Under the pieces are notes generated by a model. It was not told the origin of the DNA. It made no database searches and saw nothing but the letters and a program-made list of their open reading frames with translations. Of a stretch of 5,278 nucleotides of DNA, positions 1 to 4,987 are shown in pieces. Every line of letters starts with the position of its first letter. Position 1 is the stretch's first letter. This DNA is from Marinilabiliales bacterium (GTDB lineage Bacteria > Bacteroidota > Bacteroidia > Bacteroidales > UBA12077): positions 1-5,278 of the forward strand of contig PKTC01000289.1 in the NCBI GenBank assembly GCA_002869305.1. Direction: 5' to 3'. A program made the position numbers and the translations under genes.

Positions 1-200
1 CAATGCATAGAGGTAAAGAATTTTTTGATAGTTTATGTACCTTTATGAGTTCAGGCCCAATCATAGCCCTATTGTTAGAAAAAGAAAATGCGATTGAGGA
101 TTTTAGAAAATTAATTGGTAATACAAATCCTGAAATGGCCGAAGAAGGAACCATAAGAAAAATGTTTGCTGAATCTTTGCAAAAAAATGCCATTCACTGA
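1..200 (+). CDS. ndk: Nucleoside diphosphate kinase, 5'-partial and truncated by an in-frame TGA
   Basis: This is the C-terminal half of NDP kinase, which moves the gamma-phosphate of ATP onto NDPs through a phosphohistidine. The gene enters from the left edge, so the ATG at 3-5 is an internal methionine (family pattern Y-x-x-H-x-x-K-x-F-F). Visible family motifs are HRGKEFF, FMSSGP, LEKENAIEDFRKLIGNTNP and EGTIRKMFA, then NAIH, whose His (codon 195-197) is the catalytic phosphoacceptor. In the family the next residues are G-S-D-S. Here the glycine codon position (198-200) reads TGA, a one-base change from GGA, and S-D-S continues in frame afterwards. The product would therefore end at the catalytic His and lose about 22 residues, including the serines and glutamate that support it. 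Family identity is near certain. Whether the stop is real is not: it may be a nonsense mutation or a consensus error. UGA is used as an ordinary stop elsewhere here (264-266, 726-728). Confidence 0.93.
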   Translation, partial: MHRGKEFFDSLCTFMSSGPIIALLLEKENAIEDFRKLIGNTNPEMAEEGTIRKMFAESLQKNAIH

Positions 201-266
201 TCTGACTCTGTGGAAAATATGAAAAAAGAATCAGATTTCTTTTTCAACCAGAGAGAAAGATATTGA
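201..266 (+). pseudogene. ndk: Orphaned in-frame C-terminal tail of ndk
   Basis: Reading on in the ndk frame past the TGA gives 21 residues beginning SDSVENMKKE and ending FFFNQRERY, then TGA at 264-266. This matches the normal NDP kinase end: the S-D-S after the catalytic His-Gly, the glutamate 11 residues after that His (codon 228-230, equivalent to Glu129 of human NDP kinase), and a terminal F-F-x-x-R-E-x segment as in Bacteroidota homologues. Frame and key residues are intact, so any lesion is a single substitution and recent, or an error. Without the premature stop, ndk would run continuously to 266. A hairpin at 221-245 (mostly A-T, loop 231-236) lies here but is explained by Lys and Phe codons. 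Confidence 0.85.
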
Positions 267-299
267 TAGTAATAATTCATTTTTAAAATCAATATTAAA

Positions 300-728
300 T
301 TGGTTAAAACGAAACAAAATATCTCAATAGAAGCTAAGTACAATTATAAAATTGATAAAAAAAGGAAACTTATAATTGAAGCTTTTGATGGCGATATTTG
401 TCTCGAATTTTTCAAACAAAGTATGTTAAAAGAATTTAGCGACCCTGCATATCTTGATTTGAAGTATGGAATTTGTGATTTACGAAAAGCAAACCTAATA
501 TTATCTGACAAGGAAATAAAAGAACTTTTTGAATTCGCATTGGCTCACGATCAAAACTTATCAATTAAATGGGCCACCTTAACTAAAGGGCCATATGAAA
601 CTGCAATGGCCATGATTTATGAACTGCAGGCTGTAAAGCATTATGGGTATAAAATATTTTCTACACTTGATGCATCATCAAGATATTTAAATATAGAGCT
701 TTCAGAAGATGACTTAAAGTTCAGTTGA
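300..728 (+). CDS. STAS/SpoIIAA-like small cytoplasmic protein of unknown function
   Basis: This is a 142-residue soluble protein with no signal peptide or membrane segment. Its layout resembles the SpoIIAA-like/STAS-type proteins common in Bacteroidota: an early beta strand (KLIIEAF, about 23-29), a central strand with Y-G-I-C-D-L-R-K-A (56-64), a helix after LSDKEI (68-82), then K-W-A-T-L with a helix containing ETAMAMIYEL (90-109), and a last strand-helix Y-K-I-F-S-T-L-D-A-S-S-R-Y-L (117-130). The fold assignment rests on this pattern only. Such proteins are often proposed to be regulators, but no partner is evident. The TTG at 300 is chosen because stop codons lie in frame at 264, 267, 270 and 273 and the first in-frame ATG (423) would remove the first strand. 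An ATT start is also possible. The gene begins 33 bases after the ndk tail and ends 16 bases before the next gene, suggesting cotranscription. I see no promoter match directly upstream. Confidence 0.72.
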   Translation: MVKTKQNISIEAKYNYKIDKKRKLIIEAFDGDICLEFFKQSMLKEFSDPAYLDLKYGICDLRKANLILSDKEIKELFEFALAHDQNLSIKWATLTKGPYETAMAMIYELQAVKHYGYKIFSTLDASSRYLNIELSEDDLKFS

Positions 729-744
729 ATTTGAATTAATAATA

Positions 745-1599
745 GTGAGATCATTAATAATCTTTTTTTTTCTAACCTTATTTTGTTTTTATTCTTATTC
801 ACAAGAAGAGTCTCATAAATCTCAAGGAATTATTTTCTTGCCCGAAGAACGTATTTTTTCTCTTATTAATCTGGATCCACTATCATGTCAAATTTATGGT
901 GGCATGTATATTATTCTTGAGGATGGGGAAAAAAATAAAGGAATATTTATTCCTGTAAACCTGGGTTTCAGTAAACCTTTTTTTGGTTTATACCTTAGTG
1001 ATATAAAGTTTGAAATAGGTTTAGAAGCTGGTTCATATACTCAATTTGAAATAGTACATGTTGAAAATACTACCTACTTAGGTGGATTATTTAATAATGA
1101 TTACAAAGCCAGTGCTTATCTTTCTTCGTATTATAAAAACATTTCTTACAGATTAAGATTATTTCACATTTCATCTTACTTAGGTGATGATTATATGATA
1201 AGAAATGAAGAGTTTATTAGAAATGATAAATCAGTTAATTATGAGCAGCTGGATTTAACTGTACTAAAAAAAATAAATTATTCAGAATTATATACCGGAA
1301 TTGGTTATATTCTAACACCAAATGCATATCGAGAACGACTTTCGTTTCAAATAGGATTTCAGTTTGAAAAAACCGGCGAGAAAATATTTCAATTGGTAGG
1401 TGGTGTGGATCTAAAAGCCTTTGAACAAAACAGCTTTTATCCTAATATTAGAACTGCAATTGGAACAAAAATAACAACCAACAAAAGGAAAGCGGGACTT
1501 CGAATTCAAATGGAATATTACCATGGTCACTTACCTTATAGTACTCAAGAATATAGGAAAATAAGTTGGTTTGGAATTAGTTCCAGCATAGCAATTTAG
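745..1599 (+). CDS. Exported DUF1207-type protein
   Basis: This 284-residue protein has a clear signal peptide: Arg2, hydrophobic 4-16, and likely signal peptidase I cleavage after YSYS at 19 before Gln20. Cys14 is not in a good lipobox. The mature part resembles the DUF1207 family, with F-L-P-E-E-R-I-F and L-D-P-L (31-46), then alternating aromatic strands, a signature-like R-L-R-L-F-H-I-S-S-Y-L-G-D-D-Y (136-150), G-I-G-Y-I-L-T-P (185-192), G-H-L-P-Y-S-T-Q (261-268) and an aromatic C-terminal strand ending WFGISSSIAI. The strand pattern suggests an outer-membrane or periplasmic beta protein; its function is not known. The GTG at 745 is chosen because it places the signal peptide at the N-terminus and no ATG is available. 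It follows the STAS-like gene by 16 bases. A run of nine T (763-771) lies in the signal-peptide codons. Its stop is 2 bases from the stop of the convergent DUF721 gene, with no terminator between them. Confidence 0.75.
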   Translation: MRSLIIFFFLTLFCFYSYSQEESHKSQGIIFLPEERIFSLINLDPLSCQIYGGMYIILEDGEKNKGIFIPVNLGFSKPFFGLYLSDIKFEIGLEAGSYTQFEIVHVENTTYLGGLFNNDYKASAYLSSYYKNISYRLRLFHISSYLGDDYMIRNEEFIRNDKSVNYEQLDLTVLKKINYSELYTGIGYILTPNAYRERLSFQIGFQFEKTGEKIFQLVGGVDLKAFEQNSFYPNIRTAIGTKITTNKRKAGLRIQMEYYHGHLPYSTQEYRKISWFGISSSIAI

Positions 1600-1601
1600 T
1601 G

Positions 1602-1892
1602 CTATTTTAGAATAATATCATCAATAATGTCTTCGCCGGCCTTATCATTCAGAGCTTTTTTTAATCCATCGCGCAGCATAAATAATTCATTTCTAATTAC
1701 AGAAGAATTTAATTTAACAAACAACTTGCGATTATGGATATAAATATTGCTTGTTGATTTTGCTATAGTCTTTCCAACTATATCATCCCAAGATTTAATT
1801 AATTTAACCTCCTTTAGCTTATCATCAATCTTTAAAGCCTTCAGGTATTCTTTTATTACATCTTCTATTTTTTGTGTATTCTTCTTCCTCAT
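1602..1892 (-). CDS. DUF721 / DciA-like protein (putative replicative helicase loader)
   Basis: This is a 96-residue protein of the DUF721 family, to which DciA belongs. DciA is the ancestral bacterial loader of the replicative helicase DnaB, found in lineages that lack DnaC or DnaI. Visible features are a charged N-terminus, a helix with V-I-K-E-Y-L-K-A-L (12-20), S-W-D-D-I-V-G-K-T-I-A-K-S-T (34-47) with the family's conserved Trp35, and R-K-L-F-V-K-L-N-S-S-V-I-R-N-E-L (55-70), the KH-like core. The length is normal for the short Bacteroidota form. The ATG at 1892 directly follows the recF stop (TAA then ATG, no spacer), which points to translational coupling within one operon. Pairing of recF with this family is also known in Actinobacteria (dnaA-dnaN-recF-dciA). 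The loader role is inferred from the family and was not shown in this organism. Confidence 0.88.
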   Translation of the reverse strand: MRKKNTQKIEDVIKEYLKALKIDDKLKEVKLIKSWDDIVGKTIAKSTSNIYIHNRKLFVKLNSSVIRNELFMLRDGLKKALNDKAGEDIIDDIILK

Positions 1893-3008
1893 TTAGCCTA
1901 CCTTTTTTACTAGAATCTTATCAGCAGATTCAATAACAAATATTCGATGTGTGATATTAATTTCTTTTAAAATTTCTTCTAATCTGTCCTGACTTGTATC
2001 AGTTATAAAGATTTGCCCAAAATGATTCTCCGCAACCAATTCGATAATTTGGCGGACTCTGGAACGGTCGAACTTATCGAAAATATCATCCAGTAACAAT
2101 ATTGGTTTAAATCCACTAATATGTTTGATAAAATCGAACTGAGCCAACTTTAACGAAACCAAATAAGTTTTTTGTTGACCTTGCGATGCAGCCTTTTTTA
2201 TGGGGTAATTTCCTAAAGTTAATAATAGATCATCTTTATGAATTCCGACCGTAGTATGTTGAACTACACGATCTTTTTCAATTGCTTCAGCCATTAATTC
2301 TTTAAAATTACCTTCGTGAAGCTGAGAATCGTACACTAATTTAACGTGCTCCTTGTTTCCAGAAATTCTAGTATAATACTCCTGAAAAATAGGTATCAAT
2401 TCTTCAACAAAATTAACACGCACATGATATATTTTCTCTCCTAATGCTATTAATTGATCATCCCAAATTTCAATCGTATCCTTGTCAAAACTGCGGTTTT
2501 GGTAAAAATCTTTGAGCAGTTTATTTCTTTGAACCAAAGCCCTGTTATATCGTATTAAATTGTCTAAATATACTTTATCATATTGTGATATAACGCTATC
2601 CATAAACTTTCTTCGCTCGTCACTACCTTCAAGGATTAAACTGTTATCTAAGGGAGAGATCATAACTACCGGCAATAAACCAATATGGTCCGATAGTTTT
2701 TGGTACTCCTTCTTATTTCTTTTAAACTGTTTCTTCTTATTCTTTTTTAATCCGCAATAAATGTTTTCATGCTTTTCTTTTAGTAAATAGTCTCCTTGCA
2801 GAACAAAGAAATCCTCATCATACCTTATGTTTTGGCTATCTATTGGATTTAAATAAGATTTGCACATCGACAAATAGTAGATGGCATCAAGCAGATTCGT
2901 TTTGCCAACTCCGTTTTGCCCAATAAAACAATTTATTTTAGGCGAAAAATCTAATTCCGACTGACTATAATTCTTAAAGTTTATAAGTGATAGTTCTTTC
3001 AGGTACAT
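1893..3008 (-). CDS. recF: DNA replication and repair protein RecF
   Basis: This is a 371-residue SMC-like ABC ATPase that, with RecO and RecR, helps load RecA at single-stranded gaps. The start MYLKELSLINFKNY is typical of RecF. The Walker A loop is G-Q-N-G-V-G-K-T (30-37). The ABC signature region is A-S-Q-G-Q-Q-K (274-280). Walker B is P-I-L-L-L-D-D (302-308), followed by the D-loop region I-F-D-K-F-D (309-314). A late strand, I-F-I-T-D-T (333-338), is in the usual place. All ATPase motifs are intact and the length is normal (E. coli RecF is 357). The ATG at 3008 is the natural start because the protein begins right at the first conserved strand. No confident TAnnTTTG promoter was found on the minus strand upstream. 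The gene leads a two-gene operon with the DUF721 gene, away from the dnaA-dnaN neighbourhood it has in many bacteria. Confidence 0.97.
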   Translation of the reverse strand: MYLKELSLINFKNYSQSELDFSPKINCFIGQNGVGKTNLLDAIYYLSMCKSYLNPIDSQNIRYDEDFFVLQGDYLLKEKHENIYCGLKKNKKKQFKRNKKEYQKLSDHIGLLPVVMISPLDNSLILEGSDERRKFMDSVISQYDKVYLDNLIRYNRALVQRNKLLKDFYQNRSFDKDTIEIWDDQLIALGEKIYHVRVNFVEELIPIFQEYYTRISGNKEHVKLVYDSQLHEGNFKELMAEAIEKDRVVQHTTVGIHKDDLLLTLGNYPIKKAASQGQQKTYLVSLKLAQFDFIKHISGFKPILLLDDIFDKFDRSRVRQIIELVAENHFGQIFITDTSQDRLEEILKEINITHRIFVIESADKILVKKVG

Positions 3009-3099
3009 CTTTTGAAAAAATATTCTACAAAGATTCTCATTATTCTAATAAATAAAAAGCACAGACATTATTTAATATCAATTTTTATAAACAAAATAT

Positions 3100-3129
3100 T
3101 TTAAAAATTACGCAAAAGAATTACATTTG
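3100..3129 (+). promoter_or_regulatory. Putative Bacteroidota promoter of the TPR gene
   Basis: TACATTTG at 3122-3129 is an exact match to the Bacteroidota -7 element TAnnTTTG. At the expected distance upstream (about 3100-3103) there is only TTTA, a three-of-four match to the -33 element TTTG. Transcription would begin near 3136, leaving a leader of roughly 35 bases before the ATG at 3173. The -7 element lies within the inverted repeats listed separately. Confidence 0.6.
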
Positions 3130-3140
3130 CGATTCAAATG
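3111..3140. repeat. Two overlapping inverted repeats across the TPR promoter
   Basis: CGCAAA (3111-3116) is the reverse complement of TTTGCG (3126-3131), with 9 bases between. CATTTG (3124-3129) is the reverse complement of CAAATG (3135-3140), with 5 bases between. The two share TTTG at 3126-3129, which is also the conserved core of the -7 element. This could be an operator for a dimeric regulator, or chance in AT-rich DNA. The pairings themselves are directly visible. Confidence 0.4.
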
Positions 3141-3172
3141 ATTTAAGCATAATATTTTAATTAATTATAAAG

Positions 3173-3862
3173 ATGGTAAGCAAAAAGAAAGAAACACACC
3201 CAGATCAATTTGAGTCAGTTGAAAATGCTTTAAGTAAAACAGAACATTACATAGAAGAAAATCAAAAGAGTTTAACCATAATTGTTGCAGCTATTATTGT
3301 TATAGTTGGTGGTTACTTAGGATATAATAGATTTGTAATGACACCAAAAGAAAATGAAGCAAAAACGCAGATGTGGATGGCAGAACAATATTTTGAGCGT
3401 GATTCGTTCAATTTGGCATTAAATGGTGATGGTAATTATCTAGGTTTTCTTGATATAATAGAGGAATACGGTATTACTAAATCAGCTAATTTAGCTAACT
3501 ATTATACAGGTATTAGCTATTTACATTTAGGTGAATACGAAAATGCAATTGAATACTTAAAACAATTCGAATCTGATGATAAAATGGTTGCCCCTATCGC
3601 TTATGGAGCCATTGGAGATGCTTACACGGAATTAGAAAATATGAATGAAGCTTTAACATTTTATACGAAAGCAGTTAATGCTTCAGAAAATGAATTTACG
3701 GCTCCAATATATTTAATGAAAGTAGCTTTTGTTCACAAGCAAAATGGTGATTATGATAAAGCATTGGATGCATACAAGAGAATTAAGAGAGAATTTCCAA
3801 ACACCACTGAGGGTCGCCAAATTGATAAATATATTGCTCAGGTGGAAGTGTTAATGCAATAG
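3173..3862 (+). CDS. Membrane-anchored tetratricopeptide repeat protein
   Basis: This 229-residue protein has a charged N-terminal segment (1-32), one transmembrane helix (about 33-54, LTIIVAAIIVIVGGYLGY), and then a helical repeat domain. TPR-like units are visible at about 105-135 (Y-Y-T-G-I-S-Y-L-H-L-G-E-Y-E-N-A-I-E-Y), 140-172 (A-Y-G-A-I-G-D-A-Y-T-E-L) and 177-210 (V-A-F-V-H-K-Q-N-G-D-Y-D-K-A-L-D-A-Y). The lysine-rich N-terminus suggests it stays in the cytoplasm with the TPR domain outside, in the periplasm. The layout recalls YfgM-type ancillary proteins of the Sec translocon, but that likeness is architectural only. TPRs bind other proteins; the partner is unknown. The ATG is preceded by an A/T-rich leader without a Shine-Dalgarno sequence. 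The gene is divergent from recF, upstream of ribH, and separated from ribH by a strong terminator, so the two are probably separate transcripts. This neighbourhood is common in Bacteroidota. Confidence 0.88.
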   Translation: MVSKKKETHPDQFESVENALSKTEHYIEENQKSLTIIVAAIIVIVGGYLGYNRFVMTPKENEAKTQMWMAEQYFERDSFNLALNGDGNYLGFLDIIEEYGITKSANLANYYTGISYLHLGEYENAIEYLKQFESDDKMVAPIAYGAIGDAYTELENMNEALTFYTKAVNASENEFTAPIYLMKVAFVHKQNGDYDKALDAYKRIKREFPNTTEGRQIDKYIAQVEVLMQ

Positions 3863-3887
3863 TAGAATAACTAAATTATATATTATT

Positions 3888-3913
3888 AAATCCTGAGAAA
3901 TCAGGATTTTTTT
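3888..3913 (+). terminator. Intrinsic terminator after the TPR gene
   Basis: AATCCTGA (3889-3896) pairs with TCAGGATT (3901-3908) around a GAAA tetraloop (3897-3900). An extra A-T pair (3888/3909) closes the base. The 3' arm runs into seven T (3907-3913). It lies 26 bases after the TPR stop and ends transcription before ribH. Confidence 0.85.
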
Positions 3914-3925
3914 ATTTCTAAGATT

Positions 3926-3933
3926 TAACTTTG
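3926..3933 (+). promoter_or_regulatory. Putative ribH promoter -7 element
   Basis: TAACTTTG is an exact TAnnTTTG match 27 bases before the ribH ATG. No good TTTG -33 element is seen; that stretch overlaps the upstream terminator. The predicted start near 3940 leaves a leader of about 20 bases, too short for an FMN riboswitch, so ribH is not controlled that way here. Confidence 0.6.
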
Positions 3934-3959
3934 ACCTAAATAATTAACACATATAAATT

Positions 3960-4466
3960 ATGGCAACAAATCTAAAAAACTTATCGGATTACGATATAAA
4001 TTCGGTACCATCTGCAAAGGAGATGAAATTTGGAATAGTTACAGCTGAGTGGAATAGAGAAATAACTGATGCCTTACTTAAAGGTGCTTACGAAACTTTA
4101 CTTAAACACGGAGCCAAAGAGGAAAATATTTTAAAAAAATATGTGCCCGGAACTGTTGAGTTGACATTGGGGGCACAATTTATGGCAGAATATGCCGATT
4201 TAGATGCTATTATCTGTTTGGGGTGTGTAATTCAGGGTGAAACACGTCATTTCGATTTTGTATGCCAAAGCGTTACTCATGGTGTAACAGAGCTAAATAT
4301 GAATTATAATATTCCATTCATTTTTGGTGTTTTAACAACAGACAATTTGCAACAAGCAAAGGATCGTGCAGGTGGTAAACATGGCAACAAAGGAGATGAA
4401 GCTGCAATAACTGCCATTAAAATGGCTATGTTGCAAATTGAGATGGAAGCTTTAAAAGAAGATTAA
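3960..4466 (+). CDS. ribH: 6,7-dimethyl-8-ribityllumazine synthase
   Basis: Lumazine synthase condenses 5-amino-6-ribitylamino-uracil with 3,4-dihydroxy-2-butanone 4-phosphate, the penultimate step of riboflavin synthesis, usually as a pentamer or 60-mer shell in the cytoplasm. The protein has 168 residues, slightly longer than many because of an N-terminal extension of about 20. Family motifs are all present: the aromatic substrate-stacking residue in A-E-W-N (29-32), P-G-T-V-E-L-T (63-69), G-C-V-I-Q-G-E-T-R-H-F-D-F-V-C (88-102) with the catalytic His97, G-V-L-T-T-D-N (123-129), and the phosphate-binding region A-K-D-R-A-G-G-K (133-140). The ATG at 3960 fits the short leader from the 3926 promoter. 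It stands alone, not in a rib operon, with its own promoter downstream of a terminator. Codon use resembles its neighbours. Confidence 0.97.
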   Translation: MATNLKNLSDYDINSVPSAKEMKFGIVTAEWNREITDALLKGAYETLLKHGAKEENILKKYVPGTVELTLGAQFMAEYADLDAIICLGCVIQGETRHFDFVCQSVTHGVTELNMNYNIPFIFGVLTTDNLQQAKDRAGGKHGNKGDEAAITAIKMAMLQIEMEALKED

Positions 4467-4473
4467 GCTTTAA

Positions 4474-4489
4474 AGATTTTTAAAAATCT
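4474..4489 (+). other. Perfect 16-base palindrome after ribH
   Basis: AGATTTTT (4474-4481) is directly followed by its reverse complement AAAAATCT (4482-4489), 7 bases after the ribH stop. It could form a short A-T-rich hairpin that protects or ends the ribH transcript. There is no T-run after it, so it is a weak terminator candidate at best. Confidence 0.35.
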
Positions 4490-4559
4490 CATTATCAAAA
4501 ACATTAATGAATATAGCTTCTACAGAATTATTTTTTTATTAAAATAATCCATGTAAAAG

Positions 4560-4589
4560 TTTGTAGTTTCAGGAATTTTAATACTTTTG
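4560..4589 (+). promoter_or_regulatory. Bacteroidota-type promoter of the tRNA cluster
   Basis: TTTG (4560-4563) and TACTTTTG (4582-4589) match both the -33 and -7 elements of the Bacteroidota primary sigma factor consensus, with an 18-base spacer, close to the usual 19. Transcription would start near 4596, about 30 bases before the Thr tRNA. This is the best promoter match in the window, fitting strong stable-RNA expression. Confidence 0.85.
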
Positions 4590-4624
4590 CATTCGCTAAA
4601 TTATTAGTGCGTTCTTTAAACATT

Positions 4625-4698
4625 GCCGATGTAGCTCAGCTGGTCAGAGCAGCTGATTTGTAATCAGCAGGTCGGGGGTTCGAATCCGTCCATCGGCT
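4625..4698 (+). tRNA. tRNA-Thr (anticodon UGU)
   Basis: The cloverleaf reads: acceptor GCCGATG (4625-4631) with CATCGGC (4691-4697); D stem GCTC/GAGC; anticodon stem GCTGA/TCAGC around TTTGTAA, with anticodon TGT at 4659-4661; five-base variable loop; T loop TTCGAAT (4679-4685); discriminator T4698. CCA is not encoded. The T stem is imperfect: GGGGG (4674-4678) faces CCGTC (4686-4690), giving a G-G mismatch at 4676/4688 (tRNA positions 51/63) next to a G-U pair. A C at 4688 would restore a normal stem. It is the first gene of a Thr-Tyr-Gly cluster. Confidence 0.94.
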
Positions 4699-4717
4699 CG
4701 GTAATGAAATTATTGTT

Positions 4718-4800
4718 GGGGAGATACCAAAGCGGCCAACTGGGGCAGACTGTAAATCTGCTGTCTTATGACTTCGGAGGTTCGAATCCTCCTCTCCACA
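4718..4800 (+). tRNA. tRNA-Tyr (anticodon GUA)
   Basis: This is a class II tRNA with a long variable arm (about 4762-4775, stem GTC/GAC). The anticodon stem GCAGA/TCTGC holds loop CTGTAAA with anticodon GTA at 4752-4754. The D stem is CCA/TGG. The T stem GGAGG/CCTCC is perfect around TTCGAAT. The acceptor is GGGGAGA (4718-4724) against TCTCCAC (4793-4799): the first pair G-C is kept but pair 2/71 is G4719 against A4798, a mismatch. A C at 4798 would repair it. The discriminator is A4800 and CCA is not encoded. It lies 19 bases after tRNA-Thr. Confidence 0.94.
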
Positions 4801-4905
4801 CAAAAAATGTTTGAGTTTTTGAGTGTGAGTTTGCTAGTGAAAGATTATTCAGAATAACAACGGGTGCAACAAAACAAAAAACCAAACTCAGTCACACACC
4901 AAATT
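4801..4905 (+). other. Long Tyr-Gly tRNA spacer with nested complementary segments
   Basis: This 105-base spacer separates two tRNAs of one transcript. Its left part contains repeated GAG-plus-T-run words (4811-4833). These can pair with its right part: GAGTTTG (4827-4833) with CAAACTC (4883-4889), GTGT (4823-4826) with ACAC (4894-4897) across an AGTC bulge, and TTTG (4810-4813) with CAAA (4900-4903). The folded spacer would bring the Tyr 3' end close to the Gly 5' end, perhaps aiding processing. No ORF or promoter is seen in it. Confidence 0.4.
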
Positions 4906-4978
4906 GCGGGAGTAGCTCAGTTGGTAGAGCATTAGCCTTCCAAGCTAAGGGTCGCGGATTCGAGTTCCGTCTCCCGCT
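4906..4978 (+). tRNA. tRNA-Gly (anticodon UCC)
   Basis: The acceptor GCGGGAG (4906-4912) pairs fully with CTCCCGC (4971-4977). The D stem is GCTC/GAGC. The anticodon stem TTAGC/GCTAA carries loop CTTCCAA with anticodon TCC at 4939-4941. The T stem GCGGA/TCCGT has one terminal G-U pair, which is common for this tRNA. The discriminator is T4978 and no CCA is encoded. All stems are intact, unlike the two upstream tRNAs. It is the last gene of the cluster. Confidence 0.97.
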
Positions 4979-4987
4979 CAAAAGATT

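Noticed and set aside
198..245. UGA in ndk as a selenocysteine codon with a downstream SECIS hairpin (221-245, loop 231-236).
   Set aside because: The replaced residue is a glycine, not a catalytic cysteine. The hairpin is an A-T stem explained by Lys and Phe codons, and its loop does not begin with the guanine expected near the start of bacterial SECIS loops.
2560..2760. Plus-strand open frame of 66 codons.
   Set aside because: It lies fully inside recF on the opposite strand, has low-complexity Phe-rich sequence and no promoter, and is a shadow of the conserved gene.
3940..3960. Possible FMN riboswitch upstream of ribH.
   Set aside because: The space between the terminator, the -7 element and the ATG is far too short, and no conserved RFN-element sequence is present.
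4527..4548. ATTATTTT / AAAATAAT hairpin between ribH and the tRNA promoter as a terminator.
   Set aside because: The stem is entirely A-T with no following T-run on the plus strand; it is expected by chance in this composition.
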